A stretch of DNA of 64,000 nt. It comes from Oscillospiraceae bacterium. Its GTDB lineage: Bacteria; Bacillota; Clostridia; Oscillospirales; Oscillospiraceae. Of the stretch, positions 33,044 through 42,255 are shown piece after piece. Where the stretch lies: the NCBI GenBank assembly GCA_017432615.1, contig JAFRIV010000020.1, positions 1-64,000 of the forward strand, given 5' to 3'. A program made the translations under genes and the position numbers. How positions within the stretch are numbered: the first letter of the stretch is position 1; each line of letters opens with the position of its first letter. The notes under the pieces were generated by a model that was not told the DNA's origin, did not search any database, and saw only the letters and a list, made by a program, of their open reading frames with translations.

Positions 33044-34162
33044 ATGAAAGTTGTGCTTCAGGATTTGACAAAGATTTATCCGAGCCGTACCCGGAAAGGG
33101 GAGGAAGTCAGAGCAGTTGATGCCTTCACGTTTGAGATACCGGACGGAAAGCTTGTTGGGCTTCTCGGTCCGTCAGGCTGCGGGAAGAGCACAACGCTGA
33201 ATCTCATCAGCGGCCTTGAAGCGCCCACAAAGGGCAAGGTTTTTTTCGGAGAGGATGATGTGACTGCCCTTCCGCCGGAAAAGCGAGGTGTAGGGCTGGT
33301 GTTTCAGAACTATGCCCTTTATCCGCATCTCACAGTTCGGCAGAATATCCTTTTCCCATTGCAGAATTTGCGTGGAAAAGAAAAACTGACGAAACAGGAG
33401 ATGAATACACGCGCAGAGGAAGCAGCCGGTCTGGTGCAAATCGATGCGCTGATGGACCGTAAACCCAGTGAATTATCCGGTGGACAGCAGCAGCGCGTAG
33501 CCATTGCCCGTGCTTTGGTAAAAATGCCGCGTATTCTGCTGATGGATGAACCGCTTTCCAATCTGGACGCAAGGCTTCGCCTGCAGACGCGGGAGGAGAT
33601 ACGCAGGATCCAGAGGGAAACCGGCATTACTACAATTTTTGTCACTCATGACCAGGAAGAGGCTATGAGTATCTCCGACCTGATCGTTGTCATGAAAGAC
33701 GGCGTTGTGCATCAGATCGGGAAACCGCAATCGGTGTATGATGAACCGGTCAACCTGTTTGTGGCCAAATTTCTCGGTACACCGGGCATCAATCTCTTCA
33801 CCGGCAGAGTGCAGCAGGAGACTCTTCTGATCGGTGAAGAAGCAGTGCTGCCGGTCAAAGGCTGTGCGGACGGCAAGGTGATCGTGGGTATCCGGCCGGA
33901 AGGCTTTATCCCGTCGGAACATGGATGCGTTTCCTGCCACATGGAAAGGGTGGAAGTCATGGGGCGGGATACCAGTGTAGTTTCCACACATCCCTGTGCA
34001 CTAAATGAAGTGATCCGCTCTATTATCAGCGCGGAGGATGTTCCGAACGCTGCATCCGGAGTGATCCGCTTTGAAATCAAACCGAATAAGACGTACCTTT
34101 TCAACCCGGCTACGGAGGAAAGGATCCGTTTTACGGGAACTGAGCAAGGGGGAGAGACATGA
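33044..34162 (+). CDS. CUT1-type sugar ABC transporter ATP-binding protein (UgpC/MsmK-like)
   Basis: This 372-residue ATPase has Walker A GPSGCGKSTT, signature LSGGQQQRVAIARAL and Walker B ILLMDEPLSNLDA. Its C-terminal TOBE-type regulatory domain is typical of MalK/UgpC. It powers uptake of sugars or glycerol-3-phosphate derivatives by the two permeases that follow. It overlaps the first permease by 4 nt (ATGA). Confidence 0.93.
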   Translation: MKVVLQDLTKIYPSRTRKGEEVRAVDAFTFEIPDGKLVGLLGPSGCGKSTTLNLISGLEAPTKGKVFFGEDDVTALPPEKRGVGLVFQNYALYPHLTVRQNILFPLQNLRGKEKLTKQEMNTRAEEAAGLVQIDALMDRKPSELSGGQQQRVAIARALVKMPRILLMDEPLSNLDARLRLQTREEIRRIQRETGITTIFVTHDQEEAMSISDLIVVMKDGVVHQIGKPQSVYDEPVNLFVAKFLGTPGINLFTGRVQQETLLIGEEAVLPVKGCADGKVIVGIRPEGFIPSEHGCVSCHMERVEVMGRDTSVVSTHPCALNEVIRSIISAEDVPNAASGVIRFEIKPNKTYLFNPATEERIRFTGTEQGGET

Positions 34163-35049
34163 AAAAAAACTCCTTGCGGCCATGGCTGTATCTGTTGCCG
34201 GCAATCGCTTTCCTTGGGCTGTTTATGGTCTACCCGCTTGTAGATGTGTTTGTTTATTCTTTCGAGGAGGGGTATAATTCCGCTTCTCAGACATATTTCG
34301 GCACAGGGTTTTACAACTATTCCTATGTACTGCATGACCCTTATTTTCTTCAGGCGGTGAAGAATACTTTTCTCATTGTAATGATTACGGTCCCGGTATC
34401 TACGGCATTTGCTCTGATGATTTCACTGGGACTCAGTTCTTTGAAAAAATTGCAGGAACTGTATCAAACAATCTATTTTCTTCCGTACGTCACCAATACG
34501 CTGGCTGTCGGCCTGGTGTTTATGATACTGTTTAAGAGAACGGCCTATTCCGAAGGACTGGTCAACCTGCTGATCCGTTTCTTTGGAGGTTCTTCTGTGG
34601 ATTTTATCGACGGACCTTATTGGGCAAAAATGTTTGTCATGTGTTTTTATACAGTTTGGGTCGTCCTGCCGTTTAAGATCCTGATCCTGACAAGTGCGCT
34701 TGCCTCTGTCAATCAGGACTATTATCGGGCTGCCAGAATCGATGCAACACCAAAATGGCGCATTTTTTTCCGAATTACCCTGCCTATGATCTCTCCGATG
34801 ATCTTCTACCTTGTCATTACAGGATTTATCGGGGCATTTAAAGCATACAGCGATGAAGTAGCCCTTTTTGGGACGGATTTGAATTCTGCCGGCATGAATA
34901 CGATTGTAGGGTATATATACGATATGCTCTATGGCAACAGCGGAGGATATCCATCTTACGCCTCTGCGGCGGCGATCCTTCTTTTTGCCATTGTTCTGAC
35001 AATTACCTGCATCAATCTGCTCTTCAGCCGGAAGAATGTTACGGTTTGA
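34159..35049 (+). CDS. Sugar ABC transporter permease (UgpA/MalF-like)
   Basis: This 296-residue protein has six predicted membrane helices and an EAA-like loop (YYRAARIDATPKWRIFFRITLPMISP), which docks on the ATPase. The family imports sugars through a MalFG-type channel. It starts inside the stop of the ATPase gene. Confidence 0.92.
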   Translation: MKKNSLRPWLYLLPAIAFLGLFMVYPLVDVFVYSFEEGYNSASQTYFGTGFYNYSYVLHDPYFLQAVKNTFLIVMITVPVSTAFALMISLGLSSLKKLQELYQTIYFLPYVTNTLAVGLVFMILFKRTAYSEGLVNLLIRFFGGSSVDFIDGPYWAKMFVMCFYTVWVVLPFKILILTSALASVNQDYYRAARIDATPKWRIFFRITLPMISPMIFYLVITGFIGAFKAYSDEVALFGTDLNSAGMNTIVGYIYDMLYGNSGGYPSYASAAAILLFAIVLTITCINLLFSRKNVTV

Positions 35050-35063
35050 AAGGAGGATCCGGG

Positions 35064-35939
35064 ATGCAATCGGATGAATTAAAGCAAAAAAATCTTTCCG
35101 CCTCTCTCTTCGCACAGAAGTCCGGTCACGCTCTGGTTGTGCTGTTTTTGACGATTTGGGCTCTGCTGGTTCTATTTCCCTTCTATTGGATGCTCCTTAC
35201 TTCGCTGAAAAGTTACAGCGCATATAACGCAGAGTATATTCCCAAGTTTTTCACCCTTTCTCCGACGCTTCAAAACTATGCGGATGCATTTACTGCTGTT
35301 CCGTTGGCAAGATATTTCATCAACACGGTGATCTTTACCGTTGCGACGACAGGGATTATGCTGTTTGTCATTATTCCGGCTGCTTTCGCCTTTTCGCGTC
35401 TGCAATTTCGAGGAAAGGATCTGGCCTTTATGCTGTTCCTTTCTCTGATGATGATTCCGAACGAACTGGTGGTAATTACCAATTTTCAGACGATTACCAA
35501 CTGGGGTATGCGGAATACCTTTTGGGGTTTGATTTTGCCCTCCGTTACGTCTGTTTTTTATATCTATCTTCTCAAAGAGAATTTTGAACAGATTCCGGAG
35601 GAACTATATAAAGCGGCAAAGGTGGACGGAACTTCTGACCTGAAGTATCTTTTCAAAGTCATGCTGCCCATCTGTCGTCCCACGGTGATCACCATTACGA
35701 TTCTAAAGATCATTGAATGCTGGAACGCCTATGTATGGCCGCGCCTGATTACGGATGACGAAGCGTACTTTCTCGTTTCCAACGGTATACAGGAGATTCG
35801 TGAAAACGGCTTTGGACGGGAAAATATCCCCGCCATGATGGCAGCGGTGGTGGTAATCTCAATCCCGCTGATCGTGCTTTTCCTGATCTTTCATAAAAAG
35901 ATTATGGCCGGAGTATCCCGGGGAGGCACAAAGGGATGA
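35064..35939 (+). CDS. Sugar ABC transporter permease (UgpE/MalG-like)
   Basis: This 291-residue permease has six helices and the EAA loop EELYKAAKVDGTSDLKYLFKVMLP. AGGAGG precedes ATG 35064, chosen over an in-frame ATG at 35046 that lies inside the upstream gene's end. It overlaps the binding-protein gene by 4 nt. Confidence 0.92.
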   Translation: MQSDELKQKNLSASLFAQKSGHALVVLFLTIWALLVLFPFYWMLLTSLKSYSAYNAEYIPKFFTLSPTLQNYADAFTAVPLARYFINTVIFTVATTGIMLFVIIPAAFAFSRLQFRGKDLAFMLFLSLMMIPNELVVITNFQTITNWGMRNTFWGLILPSVTSVFYIYLLKENFEQIPEELYKAAKVDGTSDLKYLFKVMLPICRPTVITITILKIIECWNAYVWPRLITDDEAYFLVSNGIQEIRENGFGRENIPAMMAAVVVISIPLIVLFLIFHKKIMAGVSRGGTKG

Positions 35940-37525
35940 ACAGGAAGATCTTCAGCCTTCTGCTGTGTATAGTGATGGGGCTCGTTTTCCTTGCCGGCTG
36001 TCATGGCTCGGTGGAGCGCCCTTCCTTTTCCCTTCCGGAGAGATTTGATACTTCCGGTACATTCACCATTACCTTTTGGGCGAAAAACGATACCAACAAG
36101 GTACAGACGGCAATTTATGAAAAAGCCATCCGTGATTTTCAGGAGATCTATCCCAACATTACCGTCAATTTGCGGCTCTATACAGATTACAGCAGGATCT
36201 ATAACGATGTAATAACCAACATTGCCACCAATACCACTCCGAATGTCTGCATCACGTATCCTGATCATATAGCAACCTATCTGACGGGAAATGATGTGGT
36301 GGTTCCGCTGGATGAACTGCTGACCGATACCCGCTACGGCCTCGGCGGCAGTGAGGTGCGTTTTGACGCACCGACCAAAGACGAGGTGGTGCCGGAATTT
36401 CTGCAGGAGTGCAGGATCAATGGCGTTTGCTATGCGCTGCCTTATATGCGCTCTACAGAGGCATGTTATGTAAACAAAACAGCGGTTGAAGCGCTGGGTT
36501 ATGAGCTACCGGAGATCCTTACCTGGGATTTTGTCTGGGAAGTATCGGAAGCGGCCATGGCCCGGGATTCCGGAGGGACGTTCCTCCTCAACGGGCAGAA
36601 AGTTCTTATTCCTTTCATTTATAAGTCGACCGACAATATGATGATCCAGATGCTCCGGCAGCTTGACGCGCCTTATTCTGACGGGAATGGTAAAATCGGG
36701 ATCTTCAGCGATGTTACCCGCGATGTGCTTCTTACGATTGCGTCTCATGCTAAAACCGGAGCATTTTCAACATTTAAGATCTCCAGCTATCCGGCAAATT
36801 TCCTAAATGCGGGGCAGTGTATCTTCGCAGTAGATTCCACGGCAGGGGCTACCTGGATGGGTTCCGATGCTCCGCTGCTGGATATCAGCGCAGACAAGCT
36901 TGTGCAGTTTGAAACAGCTGTTTTGCCGGTTCCGCAATTTGACACGGCTCATCCGAAAATGATCTCCCAGGGGCCTTCTGTCTGCATTTTTAATAAGGCG
37001 GATCCTCAGGAAGTCCTGGCTTCTTGGCTTTTTGCCCAGTATTTACTCACCGATGAAGTGCAGATTGCCTACGCCAAAACAGAGGGATATGTTCCGGTAA
37101 CGCAAAAGGCACAGCAAAATACGCTTTATCAAGAGTATCTCGCCCATGCAGGGGAGGACAATCAGGAGCATTATTCCGTCAAACTGCAGGCTTCTCAGCT
37201 GCTGATGGATCACACAGAGGATACCTTTGTCACACCGGTTTTTAATGGCTCGGCATCACTTCGGGATGCGGCGGGGCAGATGATCGAAAATGTGACAAAA
37301 TCTGTCCGCAGAAAAGAGAATGTGGATGATGCTTATATTCAAAAGCTTTATTCTGATGTTACTTCTCTTTATCGGCTGAATGTGGAGGGAAGTGAAAGCT
37401 CTTCTTCCTCCCGGCAGGAACTGGGACCGCTTCCTGCCACCGCCAGGACATTGCTGATCTCTCTTGCATTCGCCTGGATTCTGATTGCAGTGGCCTTCTT
37501 TGTCCTCCGAAGGCAAAAAAGATAA
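35936..37525 (+). CDS. Sugar ABC transporter substrate-binding protein with C-terminal membrane helix
   Basis: This 529-residue family-1 solute-binding protein begins with a lipoprotein signal (VFLAGC, cysteine at residue 22). It has the bacterial sugar-binding pattern FTITFWAKNDTNKVQTAIYEKAI and the end-domain segment ASWLFAQYLLTDEVQIAYAKTEGYVPVT. It is longer than usual (about 430-450) because of a Ser-rich tail and a C-terminal membrane helix followed by RRQKR. This gives it two possible membrane anchors. The ligand is likely an oligosaccharide or glycerol-3-phosphate-type compound. Confidence 0.88.
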   Translation: MNRKIFSLLLCIVMGLVFLAGCHGSVERPSFSLPERFDTSGTFTITFWAKNDTNKVQTAIYEKAIRDFQEIYPNITVNLRLYTDYSRIYNDVITNIATNTTPNVCITYPDHIATYLTGNDVVVPLDELLTDTRYGLGGSEVRFDAPTKDEVVPEFLQECRINGVCYALPYMRSTEACYVNKTAVEALGYELPEILTWDFVWEVSEAAMARDSGGTFLLNGQKVLIPFIYKSTDNMMIQMLRQLDAPYSDGNGKIGIFSDVTRDVLLTIASHAKTGAFSTFKISSYPANFLNAGQCIFAVDSTAGATWMGSDAPLLDISADKLVQFETAVLPVPQFDTAHPKMISQGPSVCIFNKADPQEVLASWLFAQYLLTDEVQIAYAKTEGYVPVTQKAQQNTLYQEYLAHAGEDNQEHYSVKLQASQLLMDHTEDTFVTPVFNGSASLRDAAGQMIENVTKSVRRKENVDDAYIQKLYSDVTSLYRLNVEGSESSSSSRQELGPLPATARTLLISLAFAWILIAVAFFVLRRQKR

Positions 37526-37533
37526 AATAGCTG

Positions 37534-37561
37534 TTGATTTACTAAAAAATTTGGCTATAAT
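37534..37561 (+). promoter_or_regulatory. Promoter of the Pro-rich lipoprotein gene
   Basis: TTGATT (37534-37539), a 16-nt spacer and TATAAT (37556-37561) lie 33 nt upstream of the ATG at 37595. Confidence 0.75.
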
Positions 37562-37594
37562 AAAAAGTATCCTCGTATCAAAAGGAGATGCACT

Positions 37595-38500
37595 ATGAAA
37601 AAAACAATTACGCTCATACTGGTCCTGCTGATGATCATTGCACTGGCAGGCTGCGGAACGCAGAAATCTGCTGCAACACCGACGGCTGCCCCTACTGTTG
37701 AGCCAACAGCGGAACCCACACCGGAACCCACTCCGGAACCAACGCCTGAGCCTACCCCTGAACCTACTCCGGAACCAACGCCTGAGCCTACCCCTGAGCC
37801 CACTCCTGAACCGACACCGGAACCTACTCCTGAACCTGCTCCGGAACAGGTGGAAGAAACAGAAGTTTCTGTTATGTCTTATGCTGACTATGCAGCTGCG
37901 GAAATGGATTCCAAAGTCTGTGTGGAGACGTTTGTCCAGGCGCATCAGAGCTGGTGGGATAATGCGGTTACCGTCTATGCTCAGGACCCGGATGGTGCCT
38001 ATTTTATCTATAACATGGCATGCTCTGAGGAAGATGCCGCAAAGCTGCTTCCCGGAACAAAGATCAAAGTGACCGGTTATAAGTCACAGTGGTCCGGAGA
38101 GGTCGAAATCGTAGATGGGACCTTTGAGTTTGTGGAAGGGGATGCCTATCTGGCTGAACCTCAGGATGTGACGGAGCTGCTGGGCAAGGATGAACTGATC
38201 GATGCCCAGAATAAATTTGTGGCCTTTAAGGGCATGACGGTGGAAGCCTATGACGAATCCGGCGCTGCTTTTGCTTATAAAAATGAAGTAGACAAGACGG
38301 ACGATCTCTATTTCAAGGTTTCCAAAGACGGCCAGACATATGACTTCTGTGTGGAATATTATCTTTGCAACAACGACACCGATGTTTACAAGGCGGTGGA
38401 AGCTCTGAATGTTGGCGATGTAATCGATCTGGAAGGCTTCCTCTACTGGTATGAAGGAGCCAATCCCCACATTACCGGTGTTACGGCAGCAGCTGCCTGA
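37595..38500 (+). CDS. Lipoprotein with PTPE repeat stalk and two OB-like domains
   Basis: This 301-residue protein has a lipobox (ALAGC, cysteine near residue 18), then a stalk of about a dozen PTPE repeats (residues about 30-80). The globular part reads like two related OB-fold-type domains: one around VTVYAQDPDGAYFIYNM...GTKIKVTGYKSQWSGEVEI and one around FVAFKGMTVEAYDESGAAFAYKN...GDVIDLEGFLYWYEGANPHI. A nucleic-acid or ligand-binding role is not shown. The stalk would hold the domains away from the membrane across the wall. The next gene starts 40 nt downstream. Confidence 0.8.
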   Translation: MKKTITLILVLLMIIALAGCGTQKSAATPTAAPTVEPTAEPTPEPTPEPTPEPTPEPTPEPTPEPTPEPTPEPTPEPTPEPAPEQVEETEVSVMSYADYAAAEMDSKVCVETFVQAHQSWWDNAVTVYAQDPDGAYFIYNMACSEEDAAKLLPGTKIKVTGYKSQWSGEVEIVDGTFEFVEGDAYLAEPQDVTELLGKDELIDAQNKFVAFKGMTVEAYDESGAAFAYKNEVDKTDDLYFKVSKDGQTYDFCVEYYLCNNDTDVYKAVEALNVGDVIDLEGFLYWYEGANPHITGVTAAAA

Positions 38501-38539
38501 TTTTTCCCCCGAAACAGAAACGAATAGGAGGATAAGAAT

Positions 38540-40345
38540 ATGGCCCAATCCACAAGCTCCGAGAATAAAGGATTAAACAAGATCCTGATTATTGCCCTGG
38601 CAGTTGTGGCGATTCTTGCAATTATCTTCGGTTTCTTATTCGGAAGCACATCCGGGAAACTGAAAGATAGCACCGCTCAGGTTGAGGAAGCCAAGGCGGA
38701 ACTGACCAGGACGACTGAAACCCTCACAGCGGAAAAGGACGAGGCTCTTGCGGCACTTACTGCAGAAAAGGATGAAGCGCTTGCTGCTTTGACAGCTGAG
38801 AAGGATGAAGCGCTTGCTTCTCTGACAGCGGAAAAGGATGAAGCGCTTGCTGCTTTGACGGCAGAAAAGGAAGCAACCGTTGCCGAAAAGGATGAACTGA
38901 TAGCAACCCTCACTGCCGAACTGGAAAAGATTGAATCCTACTCGGAAGATACCGCTGTTGCAGAGCTGCAGGAAAAGGCAGAAAAAGTTCTTTCTGAAGC
39001 CAAAACGGAGAGTGCAGATGCGGAAAAAGATCTGACGGTTGTTGTTTCGGAGCTGCAGACAGCGCTGACAGCTCTTGCTGCGGAAAAAGAAGAGGCAGTT
39101 GCCGCAGCAGTTGCGGAAAAGGAAGAGGCACTGGCTGCCGCATTTGCCGAAAAAGACGAGGCACTTTCTGCGCTGCTGGTTGAAAAAGACGAAGCAGTTG
39201 CAGCTGCAGAAGCGGAAAAAGACGCAGCCGTCGAGAAACTTACCGCTGCAGTAACAGAAAAAGAACAGGCTCTGATTGCCGCAATTGAAGAGAAAGACAA
39301 AGTGCTTGCTGCCGCTGTAGCAGAGAAAGAGGAAGCACTTTTAGCTGCTGCAAACGAAAAAGAAGAGGCGTTGGCAGTTGCGGTTGCAGAAAAGAAAGCG
39401 GCTGTAGATGAGCTTTCTGCGGCCATTGCCGAAAAAGAGCAGGAAATTTCCACTGTCCTGACAGAGAAGGAAGAAGCTCTTACGGCTGCTGCGGCTGAAA
39501 AGGCTGAAGCACTTGCTACAGCTGCTACTGAGAAGGAAGAAGCGCTCACCGCAGCCGCTGCGGATAAAGCCGAAGCGCTGGCTGCCGCAACTGCTGAAAA
39601 GGAAGAAGCGCTCACGGCAGCCGCTGCGGACAAAGCCGAGGCACTGGCTGCTGCAGCTGCTGAAAAGGAAGAAGCGCTCACGGCAGCCGCTGCGGACAAA
39701 GCTGAAGCACTGGCTGCTGCCGCTGCTGAAAAGGAAGAAGCGCTCACGGCAGCCGCTGCGGACAAAGCTGAAGCACTGGCTGCTGCCGCTGCTGAAAAGG
39801 CTGAAGCGGTTGCTGCAGTAGAGACAAAAATGGAAGAGGAACTCAAAGCACTTGCAGAAGCCCATGATATCGAGATGACGGATCTGAAAACGGCTCACAG
39901 TGATACGCTCCTTGACCTCAAGTCTATCCTGGAGATGGATATGGACACTCTCCGTACAGAATATGCGGAGACTGTCCAGGCGATTGAAGCAGAACAGACG
40001 AAGATCAATTCACAAAAGAATGCTTCTTCCGGAAGTGCAGAAGAAGGTTCTGATTCCGCGGTCCTGGATGAACTCAATTCGGGTATCGCCGCTCTCAAAG
40101 TAAAAATTGAGGAACAGGCAAACAAGATCGAGGTACTCAATACATTGCTCGGCAATCGCGGATATCTCTTTGACGCGGATGGAAACATCAAATATACGGT
40201 TACCCGCGGTGATACGTTGAATGCCATCTGCAAAAAGTGCGGGATTGATTATAAGTCCATGAAAGATAAGATCCTCAAGCTCAACAATATTAATGATGAG
40301 AATCTCATCCAGATCGGTCAGATTTTGAAGATCCCACTCGGATAA
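38540..40345 (+). CDS. Membrane-anchored hendecad coiled-coil protein with C-terminal LysM domain
   Basis: This 601-residue protein has a membrane helix at about 18-40, then a very long Ala/Glu/Lys coiled coil and a C-terminal LysM domain (about 552-601, YTVTRGDTLNAICKKCG...LIQIGQILKIPLG). The coil is built on 11-residue periods: AEKDEALAALT repeated four to five times near residues 65-115, and a 22-residue double unit repeated four times at DNA 39530-39793 with 66-bp period. Hendecad repeats favour straight or right-handed coils. It probably bridges membrane and peptidoglycan. GGAGG supports the start. Confidence 0.82.
   Translation: MAQSTSSENKGLNKILIIALAVVAILAIIFGFLFGSTSGKLKDSTAQVEEAKAELTRTTETLTAEKDEALAALTAEKDEALAALTAEKDEALASLTAEKDEALAALTAEKEATVAEKDELIATLTAELEKIESYSEDTAVAELQEKAEKVLSEAKTESADAEKDLTVVVSELQTALTALAAEKEEAVAAAVAEKEEALAAAFAEKDEALSALLVEKDEAVAAAEAEKDAAVEKLTAAVTEKEQALIAAIEEKDKVLAAAVAEKEEALLAAANEKEEALAVAVAEKKAAVDELSAAIAEKEQEISTVLTEKEEALTAAAAEKAEALATAATEKEEALTAAAADKAEALAAATAEKEEALTAAAADKAEALAAAAAEKEEALTAAAADKAEALAAAAAEKEEALTAAAADKAEALAAAAAEKAEAVAAVETKMEEELKALAEAHDIEMTDLKTAHSDTLLDLKSILEMDMDTLRTEYAETVQAIEAEQTKINSQKNASSGSAEEGSDSAVLDELNSGIAALKVKIEEQANKIEVLNTLLGNRGYLFDADGNIKYTVTRGDTLNAICKKCGIDYKSMKDKILKLNNINDENLIQIGQILKIPLG
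39530..39793 (+). repeat. 66-bp tandem repeat inside the coiled-coil gene
   Basis: Four consecutive 66-bp units start at 39530, 39596, 39662 and 39728, encoding EEALTAAAADKAEALAA-type 22-mers. The last three are nearly identical at the DNA level, indicating recent duplication. A degenerate unit follows at 39794. A separate 33-bp repeat lies at about 38735-38870. Confidence 0.85.
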
Positions 40346-40362
40346 ATACTTTATAGCAGCTT

Positions 40363-40397
40363 GGGAGAGGCTCCGGAACTGGAGCCCCTCCTTTTTT
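40363..40397 (+). terminator. Terminator after the coiled-coil LysM gene
   Basis: GGGAGAGGCTCC (40363-40374) pairs with GGAGCCCCTCC (40381-40391) around a 6-nt loop, and TTTTTT follows. Confidence 0.85.
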
Positions 40398-40453
40398 ATA
40401 TTCAGACAGGGTATTGCTTGAGGCATTTGCGGAAGAGGCTGTTGATTTTAAAG

Positions 40454-40482
40454 TTGAAAAATAGAAAGATATGCGGTATAGT
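40454..40482 (+). promoter_or_regulatory. Promoter of the histidine kinase gene
   Basis: TTGAAA (40454-40459), a 17-nt spacer and TATAGT (40477-40482) are the best promoter in the 317-nt gap 40346-40662. The leader to the ATG would be about 175 nt; I see no known riboswitch in it and no credible gene. Confidence 0.7.
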
Positions 40483-40662
40483 GAACTGCAAGGTTACGAT
40501 CCGGAGAGAACAACTGCTACCAATATCCGCGTGATCCCTGACAGCCCCTCTTGCCGGAAGGGGATCAGCAGATGTATGAAGACAAATTTGTCGGGAAGAG
40601 ACAGATGTGGCCTTGCTCAGAATACAGCTGACATCGGAATCCTTAGAAAAGGTCTATAATTG

Positions 40663-42093
40663 ATGAAAAGTATCTATTTCAGAAATTTTATAGCCACAGC
40701 AGTGATGATAGGGCTTTGCCTTCTCCTGGTGGCAGGGTCCATTTTCAGTATCGGACGAGGCGTTGTCGTGGAAGACTATATGCGCAATATGAAGAACAGC
40801 GCAACAGAAGTGGCACATTATGCCTATGCCGTAGCAGAGGAAGGCACGATGGACAACTGGATGCTTTCCATGATGCTTTCTTCCGTAGCCAAAGCAACCG
40901 GGAACCATGTGTTTCTTGCCGATAGCGACGGTATAGTTGTGGTTTGCTGTGATGACATTCCCTTCTGTGAGCATTTGGGGGTCGTCATCCCGTCTTCCGT
41001 TAAGGAGGCTGTTCAGGAAAGCGGCTTTTATGAAGGGATAATCACATTGACCGGAGTCTTTGACTATGAGCGTTATGCAGTCGCTGTACCGATTACAGGG
41101 GAAGAGAGAGACAATGCTGTGGGGTTCGTTGTTGTTAGTGCCCGAATGGACAGTATCTTTTCTTCCTGGAGGACCTTCCTGATTGCCATGCTGGTTGTGC
41201 TGGTGATTGTTTTTGTCGCGATCCTTGCCTTTGCTTTTGCCTATTCAAAACGAATGGCGAAACCGTTGGACGAGATTGCGGAGGCGTCACGTTCCTTTGC
41301 TCGAGGGGATTTTTCCGTTCGCGTTCGACAAAATACGGACAGTTCGGATGAGGTCGGTACCCTGATCGATTCTTTCAATAAGATGGCAGATTCTTTGGAG
41401 AATGCAGAAAAACGCCGCAGCGAGTTTATTTCCAATGTGTCTCATGAATTGCGTACTCCGATGACGACAATCTCCGGTTTCGCTGACGGAATTCTGGATG
41501 GAACGATTCCGAAATCAGAAGAAGAAAAATATCTGCGCTCGATACGGGATGAGACCCGTCGGCTTTCACGCCTCGTCCGCAATATGCTGGATATTTCCCG
41601 TACGGCTTCTACTGCATCCGACCCGACGCGCCGTACGGATTTTGACCTTACGGAACTTGTCCTTCAGACGCTTCTCAGCTTTGAAAACCGTGCTACAGGC
41701 AAAAATTTGGATGTGGATCCTCAGCTGCCGGAAAACCGCCTGATGGTTCACGCGGATAAAGACGGTATTACCCAGGTTATCTACAACCTTTTGGACAATG
41801 CTGTGAAGTTTGCCCGTCCCGGCAGCTGCATTACACTTCGGCTTTATAAAGAAAATCAAAAAGCATTTTTCTCGGTGAAGGATGAGGGAGAGACGATACC
41901 GCCGGATGATCTGCCTTATATTTTTGACCGTTTCCATAAATCCGACCGGTCTCGCAGTATGGATAAAGAGGGTGTCGGGTTGGGGCTGTATCTGGTAAAA
42001 ACGATTATCAACAGCCATGATGAAGACATCGCGGTGAAAAGTGCTGACGGAGTTACGGAATTTGTGTTTTCCCTTCCTCTCAGTGAGACGTAA
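40663..42093 (+). CDS. Sensor histidine kinase (HAMP, HisKA, HATPase), orphan
   Basis: This 476-residue kinase has two membrane helices (about 8-30 and 170-195) flanking an extracellular sensor domain. A HAMP domain follows, then HisKA with SHELRTPMTTISGFADGIL (phospho-accepting histidine near residue 262). The ATPase domain has QVIYNLLDNAVKFA (N box), FSVKDEG and GVGLGLYLVKTII (G2). Such kinases normally sit behind a response-regulator gene, but none is next to it. The nearest receiver protein is at 52743-53555. ATG 40663 directly follows an in-frame TTG. Confidence 0.92.
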   Translation: MKSIYFRNFIATAVMIGLCLLLVAGSIFSIGRGVVVEDYMRNMKNSATEVAHYAYAVAEEGTMDNWMLSMMLSSVAKATGNHVFLADSDGIVVVCCDDIPFCEHLGVVIPSSVKEAVQESGFYEGIITLTGVFDYERYAVAVPITGEERDNAVGFVVVSARMDSIFSSWRTFLIAMLVVLVIVFVAILAFAFAYSKRMAKPLDEIAEASRSFARGDFSVRVRQNTDSSDEVGTLIDSFNKMADSLENAEKRRSEFISNVSHELRTPMTTISGFADGILDGTIPKSEEEKYLRSIRDETRRLSRLVRNMLDISRTASTASDPTRRTDFDLTELVLQTLLSFENRATGKNLDVDPQLPENRLMVHADKDGITQVIYNLLDNAVKFARPGSCITLRLYKENQKAFFSVKDEGETIPPDDLPYIFDRFHKSDRSRSMDKEGVGLGLYLVKTIINSHDEDIAVKSADGVTEFVFSLPLSET

Positions 42094-42131
42094 TGTTAAA
42101 AAAAAGTTTATCTTAATACGGGATTTTTTCA

Positions 42132-42161
42132 TAGACATACGGGAATATTCTGTGATATAAT
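42132..42161 (+). promoter_or_regulatory. Promoter of the STAS/RsbW pair
   Basis: TAGACA (42132-42137), an 18-nt spacer and TATAAT (42156-42161). The same arrangement, sharing ATAGACAT and TCTGTG just before the -10, occurs at 50334-50363 upstream of the first LysM peptide gene. Confidence 0.65.
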
Positions 42162-42255
42162 ACGCTATGCTGCTATGTTTTATCGTGGAACCGGAAAACT
42201 TTCGGTAGCTTTACAGGATGCAAATGTGTGAAAGACTTATAAAGGAGATATGATC

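Noticed and set aside
38938..39846. Ser/Ala-rich - strand open frame
   Set aside because: It is the mirror of the Ala/Glu/Lys repeats of the coiled-coil gene, which has a good start, promoter context and a LysM domain.
40471..40659. Small + strand open frame (62 codons) before the histidine kinase
   Set aside because: It begins beside the -10 element, has no ribosome-binding site and no recognisable sequence; treated as untranslated leader.
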